8,139 nucleotides of DNA from DATBMY01 sp036554605 (GTDB lineage: Bacteria > Acidobacteriota > Blastocatellia > UBA7656), in assembly GCA_036554605.1 (NCBI GenBank), contig DATBMY010000495.1, forward strand, positions 1-8,139, given 5' to 3'. Positions 1 through 7,945 of this stretch are shown in pieces. The translations under genes and the position numbers were made by a program. How positions within the stretch are numbered: position 1 is the stretch's first letter; each line of letters opens with the position of its first letter. The notes beneath the pieces were generated by a model. It ran no database searches, was not told where the DNA came from, and saw only the letters and a list, made by a program, of their open reading frames with translations.

Positions 1-2
1 GG

Positions 3-956
3 GTCTTTGCCGAGGGGCTTGTCGTCAGAGAGCTATCGCGCGTGGTGTCGAACTGGCGCGCCGAAATCTCTCTCGACGATTACCTCAAGCAAGCCGGCAT
101 CCCCGGTATATCCGATATAGACACCCGGTCCGTCGTTCGACACATTCGCGAGCGCGGCTCGATGCGCGGCTGCCTTTCGACGCTCGATTCAAACGAGCGC
201 GCCGTTATAGAGCGTGCCCGCAGCGCGCCCGAGATGGTAGGGCTCGACCTGGCCTCGGTCGTCACCTGCAACGAGCCTTACGAGTGGACCGACGATCAGT
301 CTTATGCTTACGGCTCGCCTCGCCTGCTTCACCCGAACGTCAAGCCCGATGCTATTGATGAAGTCGCGCCGGGCGCGGCCCGTTTTGAACCGCGCTTTCA
401 TGTCGTAGCCTACGACTTCGGATTGAAGTACAACAGCCTGCGCAATATGGCATCGCTCGGGTGCCGCGTCACCGTCGTGCCGGCGCACACCTCCGCCGAA
501 GATGTTCAATCGCTCAAGCCGGATGGCATATGGCTATCGAACGGCCCGGGCGACCCCGAGCCGCTCGCGGGCGTGATAGCAAACCTCAGAAAGCTCATAG
601 GCCGCTACCCCGTCTTTGGCATTTGCCTCGGCCATCAATTGCTCGGGCTCGCGCTTGGCGGGCGAACATACAAGCTGCCCTTTGGGCATCACGGCGGCAA
701 CCAACCGGTAAAAGACCTGGCGACCGGCAAAGTAGAGATAACGGCGCAAAATCATGGCTTTGCCGTCGACGCCGATTCATTGCCCCAGGACTGCGAAGTC
801 ACGCACATAAATCTGAACGATAACACCGTGGAAGGACTCAAGCACCGAAGCTATCCCGTATACTCCGTACAGTACCACCCCGAAGCCGGCCCCGGCCCGC
901 ACGACGCCGCCCATCTCTTTGATCGCTTCGTCGATATGATGGAGCAATATCGTTAG
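3..956 (+). CDS. carA: Carbamoyl-phosphate synthase small (glutaminase) subunit, 5' truncated by window edge
   Basis: CarA hydrolyses glutamine and passes ammonia through a tunnel to CarB, which makes carbamoyl phosphate for arginine and pyrimidine synthesis in the cytoplasm. The frame is open from base 3, and its first residues (VFAEGLVVRELS) already match the CarA N-terminal domain. The GTG at 42 is therefore an internal codon, not the start, and roughly the first 75-80 residues lie outside the window. The visible 317 residues include the rest of the CPSase small-chain domain (SDIDTRSVVRHIRERGSMRGC) and a class I glutamine amidotransferase domain. The nucleophile cysteine is in FGICLGHQ (codon 624-626), and the His and Glu of the triad are in YHPE (876-884). 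These correspond to E. coli Cys269, His353 and Glu355. The NGPGDPE oxyanion-strand motif and the NHGF motif are also intact, so the domain should be active. The product ends at a normal C-terminus. carB is not in view. Confidence 0.97.
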   Translation, partial: VFAEGLVVRELSRVVSNWRAEISLDDYLKQAGIPGISDIDTRSVVRHIRERGSMRGCLSTLDSNERAVIERARSAPEMVGLDLASVVTCNEPYEWTDDQSYAYGSPRLLHPNVKPDAIDEVAPGAARFEPRFHVVAYDFGLKYNSLRNMASLGCRVTVVPAHTSAEDVQSLKPDGIWLSNGPGDPEPLAGVIANLRKLIGRYPVFGICLGHQLLGLALGGRTYKLPFGHHGGNQPVKDLATGKVEITAQNHGFAVDADSLPQDCEVTHINLNDNTVEGLKHRSYPVYSVQYHPEAGPGPHDAAHLFDRFVDMMEQYR

Positions 957-958
957 CG

Positions 959-1651
959 ATGTCGTCACCTCAGCAGATCGCGTCCGCCGAAGGCGAGAAG
1001 CCACGGCCCGGCTCGCTTGCCATTTTTATCGCGCTCGTCTTCTTGATGTGGCTCGCGCGCGTGCTCTTATACGACCTTATTAAAGAGGGGTTGCCTTCAG
1101 AGAGCTTGAGGCGTAATTCGGGCCAGGCGCTTCACCTGCTCTTGATGGCCCTGCCTCCGATTCTTTACCTGAGATTCGTTGATCGCCGCAATCCGCTCGA
1201 ATACTTAAAGCTCACCACCAATATCCGCCGCGGAATAGCGTGGGGAATTCTTCTCTCCGCCGCTTTCATCGTCATCCACGTCGCTTATTTCATTGCACGG
1301 CGCGGGACCGATTTCTCGGCGGTCGACTGGGAGGGCGCTTTGAGCGCATTCTCTTTTGCGGTACTGGCGGAGGAGATTCTTTTCCGCGGCTTCATCCTTC
1401 AGAAGCTCCGCGAGATGACCGGGTTCTGGAAGGCGAATATCTTAACCTCGATTCTGTTCGTCGCCATTCACTGGCCCGGATGGCTTCTCATCACCCACAA
1501 GCCGATTTCAGAAGTGTTGGTTCTGTCGACCTCTATCTTTGGATTGTCACTCCTGTTTGGTTATGCTCTGAAAAAGACCGAGTCGCTTCTGGCAGCGATC
1601 TCGGTCCATATCGCAAATAACTTCGTCTCGATTTCGGGGCTCTTCTCTTAA
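959..1651 (+). CDS. CPBP-family (CAAX/Abi) intramembrane metalloprotease
   Basis: This 230-residue polytopic membrane protein belongs to the CPBP family (type II CAAX prenyl protease Rce1 and bacteriocin-processing or immunity enzymes). All signature motifs are visible: EEILFRG (Glu138, Glu139, Arg143), FVAIH (Phe167, His171) and HIANN (His217, Asn221). The glutamates and histidines are the expected catalytic or metal-binding residues, so it looks active. A hydrophilic N-terminus of about 18 residues precedes some seven hydrophobic segments, near residues 19-41, 57-73, 92-113, 128-148, 160-178, 185-203 and 209-229. The ATG lies 2 bp after the carA stop, and the nearest purine-rich site (GGAG, 941-944) is 14 nt upstream, so translation probably depends on coupling to carA. 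The substrate cannot be told from sequence. Most bacterial family members are of unknown role, and linkage to carA need not be functional. The gene ends 12 bp before the convergent oppF. Confidence 0.88.
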   Translation: MSSPQQIASAEGEKPRPGSLAIFIALVFLMWLARVLLYDLIKEGLPSESLRRNSGQALHLLLMALPPILYLRFVDRRNPLEYLKLTTNIRRGIAWGILLSAAFIVIHVAYFIARRGTDFSAVDWEGALSAFSFAVLAEEILFRGFILQKLREMTGFWKANILTSILFVAIHWPGWLLITHKPISEVLVLSTSIFGLSLLFGYALKKTESLLAAISVHIANNFVSISGLFS

Positions 1652-1663
1652 GGAGTCTTTTTA

Positions 1664-2785
1664 TCAAGCAGCCTCGACGGCGGGAGCGATGGGCAACTGC
1701 TGTACGCGAATTCCCTTTTCAACCGCGCGGTCGATGTCCGGCTCTTCAACTCCTATGCGTATGCAAGCGGCAAACTGCCCCGGCTTTACCTCCCTGAGCT
1801 GTGGCTTGATCACGGCGCACTCTTCTATCGCATAAGGGCAGCGCGTATGAAAGCGGCAGCCTCGCGGGGGATTGATCGGCGAGGGCACGTCGCCTGTTAA
1901 TACTATTCGCTCCCGGGTGCTTTCGATCTCGGGGTCGGGCACGGGCACCGCCGATATGAGCGCGCGGGTGTATGGCATCAGCGGCCGCTCATAGACCTCT
2001 TTCGACGAGCCAAGCTCTACGATCTCGCCCAGGTACATAACTGCTATGCGGTCGGCGATATGACGGACGGCGCGCAGGTCATGGGATATGAAGAGGTAAG
2101 TCAGGCCGAACTCTTTTTGTAGTTTTTCGAGCAGGTTTATTATCTGCGCCTGTATCGAAACGTCGAGGGCCGATATCGGCTCGTCGCACACGATGAAATC
2201 GGGCTCGGCCGCTAGCGCCCGCGCTATGCCGATGCGCTGGCGCTGCCCGCCCGAAAACTCATGCGGGTATCGCTTTATGAATCGCGGGTTGAGGCCGACT
2301 ACCTTCATAAGCTCCTGCACGCGCGCATCAATCTGTTTGCCCTGCCTGAGGCGAAATGTCTTTATGGGCTCGGCGATGATCGAGCCAACCGTCTGCCGCG
2401 GGTTGAGCGATGCGTAAGGGTCCTGGAAGATCATCTGCGCGCGGCGGCGAAACGGTCGCATCCGCGCGCTCGAGAGTTTCGCCAGGTCAACGTACCCGCC
2501 GCCGGCCTCCGATGCGCCGGCTCGATGGTTTGCGCGAAAAAGCATGCTGCCCGCAGTCGGCTCCACGAGCCTCAGCAGGGCGCGGCCGGTGGTCGTCTTT
2601 CCGCAGCCGGATTCTCCCACGAGACCGAGCGTCTCGCCTTTATAAATGTCGAGCGAAACGCCGTCGACCGCGCGCACCACGCGCTCTTTCGCCCGCCCGA
2701 GCAATCGTGCGATCGCGCCCTCGCCCGAAAGATCAAAGTGAACTTTGAGATCGCGTACAGAGATCAATTGCTTCGTCATATTCAT
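1664..2785 (-). CDS. oppF: Oligopeptide/dipeptide ABC transporter ATPase, OppF/DppF type
   Basis: This is the second ATPase of the peptide importer, acting on the cytoplasmic face of the membrane as a heterodimer with OppD. Over 373 residues the ABC elements are in order: Walker A GESGCGKT (57-64), Q-loop Gln121, signature FSGGQRQR (177-184), Walker B FIVCDEP (197-203) with catalytic Glu202, and H-loop His235. The C-terminal oligopeptide-transporter extension (about 265-345) carries cysteines 310, 316, 323 and 341. This four-cysteine layout is known in the family and has been linked to an Fe-S cluster in some members. The PINPPRGCRFHTRCP stretch is typical of OppF/DppF. A tail of about 28 residues (346-373) extends beyond the usual end. 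The listed start at 2785 has GAGGTGA only 1 nt upstream. The next in-frame ATG at 2779 (MTKQLIS) is 7 nt from it and is probably the true start. It is the last gene of the operon. Opp versus Dpp specificity cannot be decided from the ATPase. Confidence 0.95.
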   Translation of the reverse strand: MNMTKQLISVRDLKVHFDLSGEGAIARLLGRAKERVVRAVDGVSLDIYKGETLGLVGESGCGKTTTGRALLRLVEPTAGSMLFRANHRAGASEAGGGYVDLAKLSSARMRPFRRRAQMIFQDPYASLNPRQTVGSIIAEPIKTFRLRQGKQIDARVQELMKVVGLNPRFIKRYPHEFSGGQRQRIGIARALAAEPDFIVCDEPISALDVSIQAQIINLLEKLQKEFGLTYLFISHDLRAVRHIADRIAVMYLGEIVELGSSKEVYERPLMPYTRALISAVPVPDPEIESTRERIVLTGDVPSPINPPRGCRFHTRCPYAIEECAVIKPQLREVKPGQFAACIRIGVEEPDIDRAVEKGIRVQQLPIAPAVEAA

Positions 2786-2786
2786 T

Positions 2787-3785
<999 letters not shown>

Positions 3786-3795
3786 ACTTTCCCCT

Positions 3796-3827
3796 ATTTC
3801 AAATTTGAAATCTGAGATATCAAATCT
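3796..3827. repeat. AT-rich palindromic filler repeat between oppC and oppD
   Basis: The 34-bp gap holds a perfect 16-bp palindrome, ATTTCAAATTTGAAAT (3796-3811). On the - strand AGATTT appears twice, 14 bp apart (3827-3822 and 3813-3808), with GATATC between them. The oppC stop codon lies within this block. It is far more AT-rich than the surrounding genes. Such TTTGAAATCTGAGAT-type intergenic repeats recur in several bacterial groups. Here it could be inert filler or a weak stem-loop in the operon mRNA between the permease and ATPase genes. No T-run follows, so it is not a classical terminator. Confidence 0.6.
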
Positions 3828-4803
3828 TACGCGTCTGCGGGTCGAGCGCGTCGCGAAGGCCGTCGCCCAGGAAGTTCAGACTGAAAAGCGTCAGCGCCAT
3901 CATCGCGCCCGGCGCTATCAAAAGCAGCGGATGCACGGCTATCGCCTGCGCGCCTTCGCTTGCGAGCACGCCCCAGGACGGCGTGGGGGGCTGAACGCCC
4001 AGCCCAAGAAAGCTCAGGAAAGCCTCTTGCAAGATCACCGACGGCACCGTCAGCGTCGCATAGACAATCACCGGGCCGAGCACGTTGGGGACGATGTGGC
4101 GCGCTATGATCTTCCAGTTAGATACGCCCAGCGCGCGCGCGGCTTCGACGAACTGTTCATTCTTGACGCTGAGTACCTGACCGCGCACTATGCGCGCCAT
4201 CGTCAGCCATGAGACGGCGCCGAGCGCGGCAAACAGAAGCAGCAGACTTCGCTCGAAGAGCGCGAGCAGTATGACGACGAGAATGATGTAGGGCAGCGAG
4301 TAAAGCACGTCGACTATGCGCATCATAACGTCGTCTACTTTCCCGCCGAAGTACCCGGCCGCGGCGCCGTAGGCGACGCCAATGACGAGCGACACAAGCG
4401 TTGCCACAAGCCCCACCATAAGACTCACGCGGCTTCCGTAAAGCAGCCGCGCCAGCAGGTCTCGCCCGAGTATGTCGGTGCCGAGCGGGTGAAGCATTGA
4501 CGGGTCCGAGAGTCGCGTAGTGAGATCCTGCGTCTGGTAGGTGAACCCGTTGTATTGATAAACGAGCCAGGGGCCGGCGAGGGCAAGCAGCACGACCAGC
4601 AGCGTAATGGCGCCGCCCGCTACCGCGAGCCTGTTACGGCGCAACCGTTTCCACGCGTCCTGCCAGAGGCTCACTCCTTCGACCAGATCGCCTTCTTCGA
4701 TTCTGAGCGCGCGCGGCGCACTCACTATGAGTTCGTCGGCCGGCACCGAGCGGTCTAATAATAAATCTTTAGGTCTTCGCATATAACTTTCCCGGCGCGT
4801 CAT
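3820..4803 (-). CDS. oppC: Oligopeptide ABC transporter permease, OppC/DppC type
   Basis: OppC is one of the two channel-forming subunits of the importer in the cytoplasmic membrane. The 327-residue frame has the OppC N-terminal domain (WQDAWKRLRRNRLAVAGG, about 47-64, running into the first membrane helix at 62-82). The hallmark HPLGTDILGRDLLARLLYGSR (105-125) follows, then a BPD_transp_1 domain with further helices. The EAA loop (EAARALGVSNWKIIARHIVPN, 220-240) docks on the ATPases. The C-terminal NFLGDGLRDALDP motif is typical of the family. The ATG at 4803 overlaps the oppB stop by 4 bp but has no clear Shine-Dalgarno. An in-frame ATG at 4782 (MRRPKDLL) has GGGAAAG 4 nt upstream and may be the real start, giving 320 residues. 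Both starts leave all conserved parts intact. Confidence 0.95.
   Translation of the reverse strand: MTRRESYMRRPKDLLLDRSVPADELIVSAPRALRIEEGDLVEGVSLWQDAWKRLRRNRLAVAGGAITLLVVLLALAGPWLVYQYNGFTYQTQDLTTRLSDPSMLHPLGTDILGRDLLARLLYGSRVSLMVGLVATLVSLVIGVAYGAAAGYFGGKVDDVMMRIVDVLYSLPYIILVVILLALFERSLLLLFAALGAVSWLTMARIVRGQVLSVKNEQFVEAARALGVSNWKIIARHIVPNVLGPVIVYATLTVPSVILQEAFLSFLGLGVQPPTPSWGVLASEGAQAIAVHPLLLIAPGAMMALTLFSLNFLGDGLRDALDPQTRKI
4787..4793 (-). promoter_or_regulatory. Candidate ribosome-binding site for the inner oppC start
   Basis: The - strand GGGAAAG lies 4 nt before the in-frame ATG at 4782 and resembles the GGGGAAAG before oppD. The upstream ATG at 4803 has only TTCGCTATGA before it, so it would rely on coupling through the ATGA overlap with the oppB stop. 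The case for 4782 is moderate, because the match to a consensus Shine-Dalgarno is partial. Confidence 0.4.
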
Positions 4804-5795
4804 TCATAGCGAATGCGCGGATCAATATAAGCGTAAGCGATGTCAACCAGCAGGTTGAATAACATCAGCGAAACGGCCACGAACGCCGTTATTCCGAGCA
4901 GCAAAAAGTGGTCGCGGTTGCTGGCCGCCTCGACGAAGTAGCGGCCCAGGCCCGGCACCGCGAATATTGTCTCTACGACAATCGTCCCGCTTATCAAAAA
5001 AGCGAGCGCAGGCCCGGTGAAGCTGACCACGGGCAGCAGCCCGCCCCTGAGCGCGTGGCGCATCACCACCCGCCATTCGCTCAGACCCTTTGCGCGAGCG
5101 GTCCTTATGTAATCCTGGCGAAGCGTTTCGAGCATGCCGCTTCGAGTCATGCGAGCGATGTATGCGACGTATATGGCCGCAAGCGTCAGCGCCGGAAGAA
5201 TAAGCGTGGTGATGGTCGGAATGCGCAGGTAGCCCCACTCCAGCATCCACTCCATGCGAGCGGGCGGCAGCCAGTAAAGCGTCAGGCTGAAGACGATCAT
5301 CAGCAGCGGCCCGAGCACGAAGTTCGGCACCGATACCCCGAGCATCGCCGTCGACATCGTCAGATAATCGAGCCAGGAATTCTGCTTGAGCGATGAGAGT
5401 ATCCCGGCCGTGAGCCCGATCCCGAGCGCGATCATATAAGCCGTCAGACCGAGAATGGCCGATACGGGCAGCGCCTCTTTTATGATGTCGTTGACGCGAC
5501 GGTCCTTGTATTTGGTCGAGTCGCCGAAGTCCGGGTAGGGATGCCACGAATAACTTTGTGATTGCTGGTCGTATGTAAATCCGAGGATTCGCCCCATAAA
5601 GCTGGTGTATTGCTTCCAGCGCGGCTGATCAAAACCGTACTTGGCGTTCAGGTTCGCTTCTATCTCGGGCGGAAGCTTGCGTTCTTTGCTGAAGGGGCTG
5701 CCCGGCGCGAGGCTCACCATAAAGAAAGTTATCGTGAGCACGAGCATCACCATCGGCACCATTACTATCAGTCTGCGCAAAGCGAATCTCAGCAT
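4800..5795 (-). CDS. oppB: Oligopeptide ABC transporter permease, OppB/DppB type
   Basis: OppB is the partner permease of OppC, a membrane channel subunit. The 331 residues begin with the typical OppB helix (MLRFALRRLIVMVPMVMLVL and following residues, to about 31) and the APGSPF motif. A periplasmic loop and a BPD_transp_1 domain follow, with helices near 113-135, 145-176, 193-215, 253-280 and 298-323. The EAA loop is RTARAKGLSEWRVVMRHALRG (231-251), and the C-terminal YAYIDPRIRY is a family hallmark. E. coli OppB has 306 residues. The extra length here is mostly an aromatic-rich stretch in the first periplasmic loop (about 71-92, FTYDQQSQSYSWHPYPDF) before the conserved YKDRRVNDII. The start has GGAG (5801-5804) 5 nt upstream, inside the end of oppA, and only 2 bp separate the oppA stop from this ATG. 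Confidence 0.95.
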   Translation of the reverse strand: MLRFALRRLIVMVPMVMLVLTITFFMVSLAPGSPFSKERKLPPEIEANLNAKYGFDQPRWKQYTSFMGRILGFTYDQQSQSYSWHPYPDFGDSTKYKDRRVNDIIKEALPVSAILGLTAYMIALGIGLTAGILSSLKQNSWLDYLTMSTAMLGVSVPNFVLGPLLMIVFSLTLYWLPPARMEWMLEWGYLRIPTITTLILPALTLAAIYVAYIARMTRSGMLETLRQDYIRTARAKGLSEWRVVMRHALRGGLLPVVSFTGPALAFLISGTIVVETIFAVPGLGRYFVEAASNRDHFLLLGITAFVAVSLMLFNLLVDIAYAYIDPRIRYE

Positions 5796-5797
5796 GA

Positions 5798-7783
5798 TTA
5801 CTCCGTTTCGGATTGCGATTGAGCGATCTCGGAATCCGCAATCCTGTTTTCCGACCAGTCCTCGTCTATCCAGACATACTTGAACGGATGCTGGTCGAGC
5901 AGGTTAGGCGCGACCCCGCGCACGTAAGGCTTGCGCAGGTAGAACCACGTGTACGTGTATATGGGCACAAACGGCATGGCCTTGAGCAGGTAGGCTTCCG
6001 ACTGCTGAAGCTTCTTCATGCGAAGCAGCGGGTCGGTCGTGGCGTTCGCCTCCTTGAGCATCGAGTCGTAGCGCGGGTCGGTCCAGCCCGAGCCGTTGTT
6101 TACCGATCCCGTGACGAACAGATCGAGGAAAGTGTTCGGGTCGACGTAATCGCCTATCCACCCGCGGCGGGCCACCCCGCCGTAGTGCAGGTTGTCGAGC
6201 GTCTCAAGATAGACTTTCCATTCCTGGTTGACGAGCGTCACGTCAAGCCCGAGGTTCGCCCGCCACTGCTGCTGGACGATCTCGGCTATCTGCTTGTGCG
6301 CTTCGAGAGTATTAAAAAGTATCTCTACCTTGAGCCGCTGGCCGTTGCGTCCCACGCCGTCGGCAAAGCCCGCCTTCGCAAGCAACTCGCGCGCGGCAGC
6401 CGGGTCGTAGCCCAGAACGTCATAGCTCTTGCCGTCGATCGTGACTTCGAGGCTCCGGGTCTGGTTGAAATTATCCATCGGCGGCACGAGGCTTATTCCC
6501 GGTATCTGCCCCGCTGCGAGAAACTCCGTTATGGCGCGCTTGTCGGTAGCCATGTTGAGCGCGTACCGGACCACGGGGTTGTCGAACGGCGGCTTTCTGG
6601 TGTTGATAAGGTAAAAGTAGGAGCCGAGCGACGGGGTTATGTGAAAATCCTTTTTCCCTCGCTTGAGCACCTCGATGAACGGCTGAGGTATTGCGTTGCC
6701 GCTCATCGCGTCGGCCGCGCCGGCTTTGTATATGTTTACGTTCGTCGTGTTGTCGTTGATCGGCAGGAAGGTTATCTCTTCGAGCGCCACGAGCTTTGCG
6801 TCGTAGTATTGCGGGTTTTTGACCGCGACTATTTTGTCGTAAGGCCGCCACTCTTTCAGCAGGAACGCTCCGCTTGTGACTATGTAGCGAGGTTGCGTCC
6901 ATAGCGATTCCTGGCCGCTGGCGCTCGCGGCTTCGATGGCCTGACGCGGCACCGGATAGAATATATGGTGCGACTGCATGTTGACGAAGAACGCCGTCGG
7001 CGCGCGCATATCGACCTGGAAAGTGAAGTCGTCGAGCGAGCGCGCCGCCAGGTCTTCCGGCGTGAACTTTACGACCTCGGACTGGGCGGCAAGCCGGGAA
7101 AGGTTCGGGTCTTCTTTAAACTCTTTTTCAGTCGCGATGATCTCCTCGCCCGTCTCGGGATCGAGTCGAAACCGGCCCGTCGCCTGCTCGCGCAAACGCG
7201 CCTTGCCCGAGTTGATCTGCTCGGCGTTCTTTACGTAATAGAGCAGGCTCGCGTAATCGGCGGCCGTCGCGGGGTCGACCACGCGCCGCCAAGAATATAC
7301 AAAGTCATGCGCGGTAATTATCCGGCCGTCGCTCCAGCGCGCCGGGATGTTATCGGGCGGCGAAGCGTGCCCGCGCGAAAAATCCTCATCAAGCTCGCCC
7401 GCTTCATAATCCGCGCGAAGCGTCTCGCTGTTTGGAAGTCGCGTGCCCCGAGGCGAGGGGTGCCCGCGCAGATAGAAAGTGAATTGCGTATTGTCGGAGT
7501 TGGTTTCAAAGTGCGTGGCGAGCGCCGCCACAGGCTCTGAGGTCTTCGGGTGATATTTCGTGAGGCCGTCAAACAGCGCATCCTGTATGTGGCTTTCAGG
7601 CACGCCAGTCGATTTGGCGGGATCGAGCGTTTCAGGCTCCGCCGCGTTTAAATAGACAAGGCGCTGCTGATCGGGCGGCGAGGTCTTACCAAAATAGTCC
7701 CCCGAACTTGAGCACCCCGTCAGCAAGATCACCCCCGCAAGCATCACCGACAGAACTGCCCTGCAAGATAAATTCATCATCAT
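5798..7783 (-). CDS. oppA: Oligopeptide-binding lipoprotein (SBP_bac_5 family), enlarged OppA
   Basis: This is the substrate-binding protein that captures peptides outside the cytoplasmic membrane for OppBCDF. A signal peptide ends in lipobox LTGC, with Cys24 as the lipidated residue. Family 5 landmarks are in order: LNAAEPETLDPAKSTG (45-60), the FDGLTKYHP region, ARWSDGRIITAHDFVYSWRRVVDP (148-171), the SGAFLLKEW turn (304-312), VVRYALNMATDKRAITE (404-420), the LLAKAGF helix (467-473) and GWIGDYVDPNTFLDLF (541-556). At 661 residues it is much longer than E. coli OppA (543). The excess is largely two insertions: about 107-147, between the FTFYLRG strand and WSDG, and about 195-245, before SLDDFTFQV. 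Three consecutive ATGs (7783, 7780, 7777) follow GAGG (7789-7792) at 5, 8 and 11 nt, and any could be used. The C-terminal tail (648-661, ADSEIAQSQSETE) is polar and repeat-encoded. Peptide length preference cannot be read from sequence. Confidence 0.95.
   Translation of the reverse strand: MMMNLSCRAVLSVMLAGVILLTGCSSSGDYFGKTSPPDQQRLVYLNAAEPETLDPAKSTGVPESHIQDALFDGLTKYHPKTSEPVAALATHFETNSDNTQFTFYLRGHPSPRGTRLPNSETLRADYEAGELDEDFSRGHASPPDNIPARWSDGRIITAHDFVYSWRRVVDPATAADYASLLYYVKNAEQINSGKARLREQATGRFRLDPETGEEIIATEKEFKEDPNLSRLAAQSEVVKFTPEDLAARSLDDFTFQVDMRAPTAFFVNMQSHHIFYPVPRQAIEAASASGQESLWTQPRYIVTSGAFLLKEWRPYDKIVAVKNPQYYDAKLVALEEITFLPINDNTTNVNIYKAGAADAMSGNAIPQPFIEVLKRGKKDFHITPSLGSYFYLINTRKPPFDNPVVRYALNMATDKRAITEFLAAGQIPGISLVPPMDNFNQTRSLEVTIDGKSYDVLGYDPAAARELLAKAGFADGVGRNGQRLKVEILFNTLEAHKQIAEIVQQQWRANLGLDVTLVNQEWKVYLETLDNLHYGGVARRGWIGDYVDPNTFLDLFVTGSVNNGSGWTDPRYDSMLKEANATTDPLLRMKKLQQSEAYLLKAMPFVPIYTYTWFYLRKPYVRGVAPNLLDQHPFKYVWIDEDWSENRIADSEIAQSQSETE
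5801..5804 (-). promoter_or_regulatory. Ribosome-binding site of oppB
   Basis: The - strand GGAG lies 5 nt before the oppB ATG at 5795. It falls in the last sense codons of oppA, implying translational coupling. Confidence 0.65.
7357..7469. repeat. Imperfect 20-bp direct repeat flanking an OppA insertion
   Basis: Two 20-bp copies, 7450-7469 and 7357-7376, agree at 17 of 20 positions. The stretch GTGCCCGCGC (+ strand) is identical in both. They are 93 bp (31 codons) apart, in the same reading frame, and encode RGHPSP (residues 106-111) and RGHASP (137-142) of OppA. Confidence 0.65.
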
Positions 7784-7812
7784 TAAAGCCTCGCAAGCAT
7801 CGCGGGTGGGCG

Positions 7813-7945
7813 CAGGTATAGCCGGTTGGCGAGCGCCCCGCCCGCCTACGTTTATGATTATTCGGAAGATGCCGAAAGCCGCGTGGTGCCCACGGACTGT
7901 TATACCTGGCGCGGCTCAGAGCCTACAGGTGTTTGCCTGACCAGG
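7813..7945 (-). promoter_or_regulatory. Possible structured 5' leader of the opp mRNA
   Basis: Inverted repeats cluster here. CAGGTATA (7813-7820) pairs perfectly with TATACCTG (7901-7908), enclosing hairpins TTCGG/CCGAA (7861-7876) and CGTGG/CCACG (7882-7894). Alternatively CCTGG (7905-7909) pairs with CCAGG (7941-7945), enclosing GGCTC/GAGCC (7913-7923) and CAGG/CCTG (7926-7939). The two outer helices share bases 7905-7908, so they cannot form together. The layout is reminiscent of a switching leader 30 nt before the oppA start. I do not recognise a known riboswitch class, and GC-rich DNA gives short helices by chance. Confidence 0.25.

Noticed and set aside
42..44. GTG as a start codon for carA
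   Set aside because: The frame continues upstream to base 3 with residues matching CarA, so the gene is cut by the window edge rather than starting here.
1650..1655. AAGGAG after the CPBP stop as a ribosome-binding site for another + strand gene
   Set aside because: No start codon follows at a suitable distance and the downstream DNA is coding for oppF on the other strand.
1645..1662. Terminator between the convergent CPBP and oppF genes
   Set aside because: CTCT-TAA-GGAG followed by TCTTTTT has only a 4-bp stem with one G-U pair, too weak to call, although the T-run is suggestive.
4843..5547. 234-codon - strand frame within oppB
   Set aside because: It is an out-of-frame reading of oppB, rich in Arg, Gly and Ala, with no start context or motif.
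5813..6904. Long + strand open frame (363 codons) opposite oppA
   Set aside because: It is antisense to a clearly recognisable OppA sequence, has an Arg/Val-rich composition typical of the complement of GC-rich coding DNA, and shows no domain.
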